From Taenia hydatigena (taxonomy: Eukaryota > Platyhelminthes > Cestoda > Cyclophyllidea > Taeniidae): a stretch of 64,000 nt of DNA. Under the pieces are notes generated by a model. It was not told the origin of the DNA and made no database searches. It saw nothing but the letters and a program-made list of their open reading frames with translations. The stretch lies in assembly GCA_036345935.2 (NCBI GenBank), contig JADWOT020000005.1, positions 20,808,366 through 20,872,365 on the forward strand, in the 5' to 3' direction. This document shows, piece by piece, positions 47,986 through 64,000 of the stretch. Position 1 is the stretch's first letter, and each line of letters starts with the position of its first letter. A program made the position numbers and the translations under genes.

Positions 47986-50232
47986 GCGTCATCATCACCA
48001 TCATCAACAACACCCAAAGGTAACAACTGCTTCGTCTTCACTGGTGAGGCGCTGTGGACTAAGTGTGGCTTGCAGCAGGGCTTGTGTGCCCTTAGGTCAA
48101 CCTTCTGCTGTCCTTGTAAGTGGACGAATTCGATTTTATCCGTTCCGTACAAATTCTAAATGTTTTTACCAAAAATATCTTTAAAAGGAAAAGTACTTTG
48201 AAAATAGTAGAAGTAACAAAAACATACATAGTTAAAGAAAAGAAAATCACTTATGGGGACAGTGCGATTGTTGCGAAACCAGTCCAACCCTTTATTTCGG
48301 CTGATTTGTAAATCATCTTTGCTTACTCCAATAGAAAGTAAATAAATCAGTGTGTCACAACAGGATGCTGAAGTGATTCCTTATTTTAACACAACGCACA
48401 TTTAATTTCAGTGGAAAACACTTACTAGGTGTGGTCCGATTTCTGTCTGCAGTGCTCACACATCCCCTCTTAGGTAAAGCGTGTATTAGCTAAAAAAAGT
48501 CCAAAAAACGGATGCACGTCTGGGTCGCAGTAGCCTAGGTTTAAGCAAATAATCTTTTCTTTGTATCAGTAAACTGCTCAGATTTCTTGCTGTTAACCTG
48601 ATAAGGCAAAGAAATAGGATATCTATTATGAATAGCGGCTTTCCTGGTTCATGGTAAACATTCAGCGCCGTGTGCAGTGGATGCAGTTCGTTGCTTGAGG
48701 TAGCATTTCTTCCTCTCACCGACTTGCATTACCTCTGTCTCGCAGACCTAATATGCGGCCTCCCAGTCTGGCATTTAGAGTCCACTGTTCTGGACAAACT
48801 GAAGGTACACAAAACCAACAACGCGCCCCATTAGAAGAGGTCTTAAAATATGTGCTTCCTTCAGTACTGCCTTTATTCGAATTTGAGATTATTTCCTAAG
48901 GGATATACTGCTTGTGAAATGTAGAGACGTCTTTCGAATTGACGAGACTCCGTCATTTGTTCATGCATTGGTATTCTACAATGCTACGGACTTTTAAATG
49001 TGCATCTTATTGGCTTATGAGGAAGCCAGGTGATCGCTTTGGTAGGGGGTTAAGGTTTGAGGAGAGGTCGATTAAACACCGATCCATCAAACTATCCCAC
49101 TCATCTACGTGGATAGAAGACGACTCAGGACAGGTGACTAAGCTACCACCAACAGCTCTTAAGCCCCGTCCGCTAGGCCAACTGGCCTGAGCCCAATGGA
49201 AATAAATTATCACAGGGAAAAGAGTAGCCACTGAAAAATCGAGGCTAGAGTTTATTTGGGGGCTGGGGTACGGTGAGGTGGGGCGGGACGAGAGCCGAAG
49301 CAAGCTTTGCGTGTGTGCGTGCGTGAGGCACAGGGCGTCTCCGCGGCCAATTTAATTAATTAATGACTCGGAAACACATACGCAGTGGATGTAATTACGA
49401 GGTATCTAGGTGGTGTGTAGATGTGTGGAACAATATGCACTCCTTCTGAAGGAACACTTTGTTTTACCCATTTCTTCCATTAGTTACGAGGCACTTTGAT
49501 GTTTGGCGTGCTAGAATGCATAATTTGCAGTTCCATCTAACCCAAAGACAGAATTCGCCAATCTATGGACGTTGTTTTTAATTGTATCCTTATGCCACAT
49601 CGTTAATGAATCGTGGCCTTTTAAGTTGGTTAAAAAGCAGTTTCCCAAGCTTGTTTATTTTTTTGCCTCCCAACAGCTTAAGGAAACATGGAAACTAGGC
49701 CTCCAAGCCCCGCTACTCTCTTTAATAGCGTCTTAAGTCACAAGATGCTTCGCTTCAGTACTTCCTACTCTATGTTGATACGTTTTTTCGGTATCACAGT
49801 CATACTAGACCCACACTTTTATTTGTTTTTTGCAGGTTCTAGACACACCACCTAGCACCGTCAAGTGGGTGATACCTCATCGTAAACAAACATTCGAAAT
49901 GCCTTGACTATATTAAGGAAAAACAAAAACAATCTTCCGTAAATATTATCAAAGATGAGATAATCTGCAATACTTTGATTGTTTATTATACCCTTTGTTT
50001 TACAATCGTGGGCGCTTAAGACTCTGCAATTGTACTTCCGCTGAGCGGCTTGACCATAGGCACTATGCCAGTGGCCCTTCATCCTTTTCTATACTTTAGC
50101 AATATATTTTCTGTCCTAGCATTATGACTTCTTTTAACTTAGGAGATGACTCGGGGAGCTGTAAATTACTTCACTTTGTTCCAGGTAGCTCAGCCATCTT
50201 GCCTGCCCCCTGAAAAGTTTGTGTTGCCGTGA
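47986..50232 (+). CDS. candidate plus-strand exon chain, product unknown
   Basis: Six segments that can be joined in phase: 47986-48115, 48412-48473, 48746-48804, 49030-49133, 49836-49868 and 50185-50232, ending in TGA. Several splice sites are good: acceptors CTCCACCCCACAG, TTTAATTTCAG, CTCTGTCTCGCAG and TTTGTTTTTTGCAG; donors CTT|GTAAGT, TAG|GTAAAG and AAG|GTACAC. The peptide has no recognisable domain, the first exon is open in two frames, and a stretch opposite 49007-49200 is equally open on the minus strand. It may be a non-coding transcript or a chance pattern. Confidence 0.18.
50108..50170 (+). repeat. dispersed degenerate repeat, copy 1
   Basis: Contains CTGTCCTAGCATTATG and a downstream GATGA-T-GGGG-AG segment shared, with mismatches, with the copy at about 55936. 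Confidence 0.4.
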
Positions 50233-53200
50233 GAGGCGATTCCTCACAGAATAGAACCGATGCTACTGAACTGGTCATCTGGAGCAAAACAACAGAATCG
50301 CATGATTAGGAGGAGTTTGTGCATGAGTTCTTTTGGTACCACCTACACATACGTTGCGCTTGAATGGTTTTGCGCTGATCTCGACGTCACAAATACGCGA
50401 CAGGGATTATTTATCGGTTTGTGATAGCCGATTTGACCACATCGCGTCGCAAACAAATTGGTGGAGTTTACTACGATAAAAACACACCGATTACTCTCGG
50501 TCGGTGAAGCAATAGTTTAAATTAACTCGTTTAGTGGTTTAGGTATGGGGTGCCTAACACACTATTCAAGGTGCTTGGTTTCCCTTTGGGTTTTTAAGTA
50601 GCAAAGGTTGTAAACAAGGGATTTGGGTGTTGGAAGTGACGAAAAACAAAAGTAGACCAATGGGTGATAAGATAGTTTATGTTGCATTTAACAGAGACCT
50701 GTGGATGAATGAAGGAGGATTATTTTATGGGACGGAACTCTTAACAAAAAATGGGTTTACTCGTATTGCATAAGTGATAATCTTCTCAAAGAAACAAAGT
50801 TGAGGACTGAAAGAGGGCCATCGTTCCCCTTTAGAAATCAGAGATAAATGACAACCTCTGGTTCGGGATATTCACTGTTATATTCGATGGTTAAGGGTTT
50901 CTCGATCAAAAAGCACAATTTTTGGTTTTCAATGAATTTATTTGTTGGTTCATTTACTGATCCCTACTACACAATTTCACTCCTTAAATTCACAAAACAT
51001 CATAGCCACTAGAATTTTAAAGCCGACAACAAAGACGCCAACTTTTAAACCCCTCTCAAAGATGGGTGAATGAATCACAAGAAAGCCCTGCTATCTCTCA
51101 GCAGTCAAGTAATAATTCAACGAGCCTTAGAAGAGAAGGCACACTGGCTTCTCAGTCATCTTCGAATGCACTAAAAATGGAGGCTTTTTAAGGCGACGAT
51201 TAGGGTTCCACCACCTAACTGTCGGTTAGTGAATTGGCTGTGTAAATTTTTAACGAGTTCACTTTGCCTCCCAGCCCCAGGGGAGTGCACAGGCACCCTG
51301 CCCAAACTGTCCGGCTTTGTGGATTCCAAGACGTGGAGTCTGGGCAGCAAATTTTCACTTGAATATTCGCAACCAAGCGCGAGTTAGCAAGAAAACAACC
51401 CCAATGTGCTGGTTACTAGAGCATAGAAAGAGGATTCTAACATTAGTAGAGCTTATGCGTCGTTGGGCTTTACACCCACTTGGACATCGCACCACAGGCA
51501 ATTCATGCCATCTCTTCGGCATCGTATCGTGCATCTGACATTGGATTCTAAAGCCAAATGCTAGCACACATTTGAGATTTCAAAAGTGGATTGGTAGAAA
51601 GTTATTCGTCTTATCGCTTCACTCAGATCGGCTAAAGGCTTAATCAAGCACCAATAAAGCTTATTCTTCCTTAGTTTGATTAATCATCTCCTCATCCCTG
51701 TTCAGGCATCTTTGTACCTCCATTTTTTGTAGTTAAGGCGACTCTTAAGAGTACGGGTTTTTGAATCTCCAAAGGTTTGCTTTCAAGTCCGTAAACTTAG
51801 GTCTTAATGAAATAATTACCTTTATTTTAAGTAAAGTTGATTTATTTTTAAAGGCACAATTCCAAAACTTTGGATTTTAGATTGAACGAATGCTGCGAAA
51901 ATTAAATATTCTGCGCGGTAAGAATTTAATGATATGGTCAACAGGGAATAAATGTAAATAATGAATAAAGCATCAATAAAGTAATATGAGTTTAAGATTT
52001 GGCTTTTTAGATCAAAGATTTTTTTGGAAAATAAACCGCTTTTGATAAACATTGCGTGTGATTGATGACTTTCATCAGTGGATGAAAAAGTTCAAAAATG
52101 CAAATTTTCACAAAAAAAATTGTCTGGAAGCTTAAATAATTTAAGTAGCGATTTGCGAATCCGCTAAGCAATGGGAAATGAATTGCTTTTAAGATCAAAA
52201 CATGATAATTAAATTTCGAAATTGCTGATTCTGAGTCGGTAAGTCTAAATTTTAAAACCGCTAGCCATTACGCCAATCAGCAACCTTCCTTCCATATAGA
52301 ATAAAAAAAGTTTGTCAGACAGAAATGAGAGGAGGGGGGGAGTGGCAAACAGAACATCTAGCAAATTTAATAGAATAAAAAAGTTATTGAATGTATCAAC
52401 CAATCCGTGAGAGCCATGATTAAAAAACAGGCGCCCATTTGGCGTGGAAGGCCAGAGCGAGAGCCCGAGAAATGGGAGGAGGGTGGAAGGGGGATGAAGA
52501 AGGGTAGATGCCAGACTCCCCATGCTGATGCGTGCGTTCCCTAATTTCGCGCGGTTTTTTTCCGTTTCCGTTTCACGCCTCTGGCGCATGTTAATTAGCA
52601 GACCACAAATCGGTTTGCAAAACATGCTGCCGACTCGCTGCCTCTCCCTGAATGCAATTCCATTTCCTCCTCTCCTCTTCCTCCTCCTCCTCCTCCTTCT
52701 ACTCTCATGACACAGGAATGGAAAATGCACCGTGTGCAGCTCTGCTCACCCCACAGAAATGAAATTTTGTTAAATTATTTGGGCAGAGGCTAGCGAGAGG
52801 GTGAGGTGATAAGGAGATCGGCTGACAAGATTAGAGAAATATCCCTCAAAAATACGGCAAAGAATGCGTAAAGAGGAGGAAGCAACTTTTATTGTTCAAA
52901 TTTGATGCAAAGAAAGATATTTTCCTTTTAACGTCGAAATCGGGAGGAGATTATAAGTTGAACCCTAAAAGGTCAATTGTTACGTAGAAATAAAGAAGTG
53001 TCTAGTTTTGCTTGTAAAAGGTCTGCTTTCGATTTCCCAATTCCGAGTTGCATTTTTTGGGTTGATAAAAAATCGTCGGAGTACCTTGAGTTGAATCATT
53101 AACAGTGACTGATAGAGGTTACCAAAGTATAACACTGTCTTAAAACGAAAGCTGACCAGCCTTCAACTCCTTAGGGAAGGCTGAGAACAATCTCAGTATT

Positions 53201-56200
53201 CATTGAATTTTGGGAAAATCTATCTCCAAATAAAATTGACCGCAGGAGAAGGGCACGCCCAACCTCGCCTTGGGACTTAATGCACAATCATTCGATAAAG
53301 GTTGTTTAAATTCAACAAAAGTGCAATATTCTTCCTTCCTTAGCATGACTTAGTAGATGATTTCGCCGTGGGTTTAGGTCTGATCGTCTTCAAATGGCTA
53401 GACATTTGAGTCATTGAATGCACTGGTAATCTTGAGCATCTAATAAATTTTAAGAAACAGAAACGGTATCCTAACATTCATTCATATTGTGTTATTGCGT
53501 AAAAAGTGGCAGTGGAGCAGCACAACGCCAAATCTGGTCACAAAATCGGCCATAAGATACCCATTTTTGAATTCGACAAAGGCAATTTTTCTGGTTCAGC
53601 ACAATACAGTTTTCAAGAGAAAAGAACGAATCTTATGGGCAAAGTAGTGCATTAAACTTCACCGGGATCGATCGTTAAGAGTGCTGTGTGGAAAGTCCTT
53701 TGAATACTTTAATTCACAATTAATGCCAGGCGTCGGTGGTCTTCAAGCCCGACAAAGACTCAGTCATCCAACGAGAGCAAAATTAAGAGATTTTTTACTT
53801 CCTTCTGCCATCACGACCTCAAGTGTACAAAAACACGAAACAAAACCCAGATTCGCACCTACACGGGCAAGAGCACGCAAAATTCGCTAATTGACTGGGA
53901 GATTTGACGGCTCTCCCTACTAGATTGCATTTCCACGAGGAGAAATGAGAAGGGCAGTGAAATGGGGGGAAGAGACGAAGGCGAAAAGAGAAATCCCCCC
54001 TGACAGCCCCATTTCACACTCTACTTTCGTGCGTGGTGTGGATTGTTTAGTGCATTTAAACAAAACAGCGGAAGGTGGGAGGGACAGCCAGATTGCTCAT
54101 TGCCGCCAACGTGAATGGGCTAGCCTGCCCTCCTTTCGATTGCCCTCTCCCCCTTCACTGGGATGAAGTTGACAACAACCACCATGGAATAAAAGTGTTG
54201 TCCTTAATTGATTATCCTGATCTGTGGAGTTGCCACTTCAATATACGTACACTTCGGAAGGGAAATCTTGACTAGCATTCCAAGCTCATTCTGCCTTAGC
54301 GCACTTAAGCTGAACTGGGGATAGGCAAAAAGCTACCTCAAGATTTGTTTTTTTTTAAAGGGGACTGGCTTTACAGATGATCCCCCGTGACCTAACAAAT
54401 AACCGAACATACATAAGTTTTGGCAATATCTCACTACGTTAAAATTCAAAGGACATAGACACTTTGTAATCCAGCACCCAAATCTCAATGTTTTTAATTG
54501 CATTAAAATCACCCTACGACTGTCAAATCGAGTCACACTGGCCCAAAAGGTTGCCATAATGCCTTCGAGGAGTCAAATCCTTCATCAATCACCACCCGGA
54601 TTCGTGTGTGCGTGGGCGGAGCAATAATCGATGATTGATGATCGATCGAAGAGGTAGGCGTGTACACGAGGCAGTGGAGAGCGGAAGTCGCGTTCATCCC
54701 AGCAGCAGGGGGTGTGTGCGCGTGTAAGTGTAACTGTGAAAGTGAATGATATCTGTCAGAAATGGTCAGGAAATCGGGATAAATTGCAAAAAAGGTTGCA
54801 AACTAGTATGCAATTGCGACGAAATCTATTTAACGCAAACATTATTGGGGAAAGTACTCAGTACAGTTACACAACCCATAGCCAATGCATTGAAGTAGTG
54901 AATTTGAATCCGTATACCATGCACTTCTGATGCGAAATGAGATTGCACAAATCCGATGTCCACCATTCAAGACTGTTTGAAGGAAAGCTATTTCAACATA
55001 AAGGCGCCTTAAGTAAATGGAACATAGGTAGGTCATGATGCAATTCTAACAAATCTTGCCTGTACTCCCTCCAATTTAACAAAATGCCTTTTGAAGAAAA
55101 ACCAAGGAATGAAAAAATCTCTAAGCTCAAAAAATCGTCGTCTAAGCACCAAACACGAATTAGCAACCGACATTCTTCAAGCTACCATTCGAACCGCAAA
55201 CAGTGAAGTGGTCTTTGAGGCTTCACTTTAGCCGAAGTGCAATGCGTTAGCTATTTGTTTAACTCTCGCTTTCAGCAACAGGACATCTAGGGATTGCACC
55301 ATTGCACGTCAGCCAAGAGGCCTGGTCTCCAGGCTAAACCAGTAGCCTCTCTAGGCCGACAGTGCACATTCTGCCTAGTCCTATGCCTTCGTTCGTCTCC
55401 AAGGCAAAACGAGTCCGATCTCAAGGAATAGTCATCTGGTCTCTATTGTCTATTGGCAAATCTTAGCATGGCAGAAGTACATATGCTGTGGATGAGGGAA
55501 TCTGTATTGTCCTCTAACAAAATGTCCAAAAATGATGCCAGCTTTCGGTAACTACCCCAACCCCATGCTGTTAACAATTGAAGCAACACAAGTCGTGAGT
55601 TATTCGCACGGTACCTGTACGTGCAGCATTTCATTCACTCCTGTACTAGCTGGATGGAACCCGGATAAATATGAATAGGCAGCATTTAAGTAGGAGCAAA
55701 GTGGGATGAGGAATAGAAGCGAAATCCTACTTCCATTAAACTATGTTGAATTCCGTCCTTCGTTATATGACTACCTTTAGGCCATTGTTCCTACGACGAG
55801 CTCTGGACATGGGTGTTGGTTAACCGAGGCTCAAAAGATAGAAGAGGTTTTGCAATAGAGCCACTTTGGAACCCCGTCATCGTGCCCCTGCCGGGTCACG
55901 CCATTGACCCAGAGCTGCACTGTACATCAGCAATGCAAATTCTGTCCTAGAATTATGCCATCTTTCGCCTTTGAGGATGATTTGGGTAGTTACAGAGACG
56001 CCTCCTTCGTTTCAGACTGGCGAGGGTGACTTTAAATGCCATGTGCAAGTCTACATTTGCAATCATTTAAACTTCCCTTATTGCACCACTATGTGGTCAA
56101 ACAAGTCGCATTATAGTTTGTACTAAAATAGCTAGTGGGCAAACAACAAACACCCAGAAGCAGCTTAAACAGTGTTGCCTTCCCGTACCATAATACGTTC

Positions 56201-56812
56201 GATATGAGAAAAGCTGACAACCACAGCCACCGTTGCTCGAAAAAGCGGAATACCTAAATCCCTTTCTCAAATAAGGAAACAGCAACCCTCATCTATTTAA
56301 CTATTTTCTAATCAACATTATTTCGCGGCGCTTCCCCTAGCACTTTTCCTCGTACCTTTGCAGCGAACCGGACCTACGTCTCACAATCACGGGTAGAAGG
56401 TCTAACAAGGGAGACATTCCCGAAGATAACTTTTAGATACTTGGTTTCCAAAAGATTTCTGGTACATAATCAAATTTTTTTGCCATCTCCCCGAAATGCA
56501 GTAAAGGGTGCCGCAGATCCACTGCTCCAATTCCCTTAAATTTTGTGAAATCTTTGTTCCCAAGCCTTCTTTTCTCGTGACTGTACCTGACTAGACATTT
56601 GAATTGTACACCATCTAACACGTAGGCACAACCAATCGCGAATCGCTCGACCCTCTCTCGGATGGTCAAACAAAAGTTCCAGGGAAAATATGTGTTTTCC
56701 GCACATTTTCTCACAAAAGAGTGTTTCAAAACGCCATAATGTAAGTCTAACCAGCATCTCAGTTGGGAGTAGTGGCGCAACAAACTCGAGTTTCCATACA
56801 TAAAAATGACAT
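50233..56812. other. gene-poor interval with degenerate repeats
   Basis: No convincing exon. Related repeat segments occur around 55369 and 55936 (and at 50108 just to the left). A (CTC)n run lies at 52674-52695. A 122-codon minus-strand open frame with an ATG (56801-56433) begins just downstream of the candidate mastl stop but has no recognised relatives. Confidence 0.45.
55936..56000 (+). repeat. dispersed degenerate repeat, copy 2
   Basis: AGCAATGCAAATTCTGTCCTAG, extended by AATTATGCC, matches copy 1 (AGCAATATATTTTCTGTCCTAG) closely. Weaker relatives lie at about 55369 and 57224. Family unknown; no terminal repeats or coding seen. Confidence 0.4.
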
Positions 56813-63943
<7,131 letters not shown>

Positions 63944-64000
63944 CTGAGGTGATGCTTAGCGAAAAATGAGAACCAACCCTGACCAACCAGGTTCTTTTCG

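Overview
Organism and overall content. This is eukaryotic (metazoan) DNA: the genes are split into phase-matched exons with GT..AG introns, and no bacterial operons, rRNA, tRNA or CRISPR arrays are visible. Two conserved genes can be read with confidence, both on the minus strand: a GLI/Ci zinc-finger transcription factor (about 20.3 to 1.7 kb) and a Greatwall/MASTL cell-cycle kinase (from beyond the right edge down to about 58.05 kb, perhaps 56.8 kb). A mix of very short and multi-kb introns, moderate GC, few recognisable transposons and strongly diverged linker regions around conserved domains suggest a flatworm, most likely a tapeworm. That assignment is inference, not proof.

Layout. Positions 1-1688 are 3' flank of gli. 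Positions 1689-20302 hold ten gli exons, rebuilt by matching splice sites and phases: a Sufu-binding-type SYGHLSAG motif in exon 3, five C2H2 fingers across exons 5-7, a glycine/RGG-rich block in exon 8 and a long Ser/Gly/Thr-rich C-terminus in exon 10. The only weak joint is exon 1 to exon 2. From 20.3 to about 31.5 kb lies a microsatellite-rich stretch without a recognisable gene, plausibly 5' regulatory DNA of gli. From 31.5 to 50.3 kb no conserved domain is recognised, but there are exon-like islands: a phase-compatible minus-strand chain at 41.4-46.9 kb and a weaker plus-strand chain at 48.0-50.2 kb. Positions 50.2-56.8 kb look non-coding and carry a degenerate dispersed repeat. Positions 58051-63943 hold nine mastl exons; its glycine loop and catalytic lysine lie off the right edge.

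How they work together. GLI is the nuclear effector of Hedgehog signalling. MASTL phosphorylates ENSA/ARPP19 to inhibit PP2A-B55 at mitosis. Nothing in the sequence links the two beyond proximity and shared strand. The gli introns contain two exact matches to the GLI-binding consensus and a perfect 16-bp palindrome of two near-consensus sites, which makes autoregulation a testable idea. I found no single spectacular unknown system; the best novelty candidates are the unrecognised minus-strand exon chain, the RGG-like insertion in GLI and the shortened MASTL middle region.
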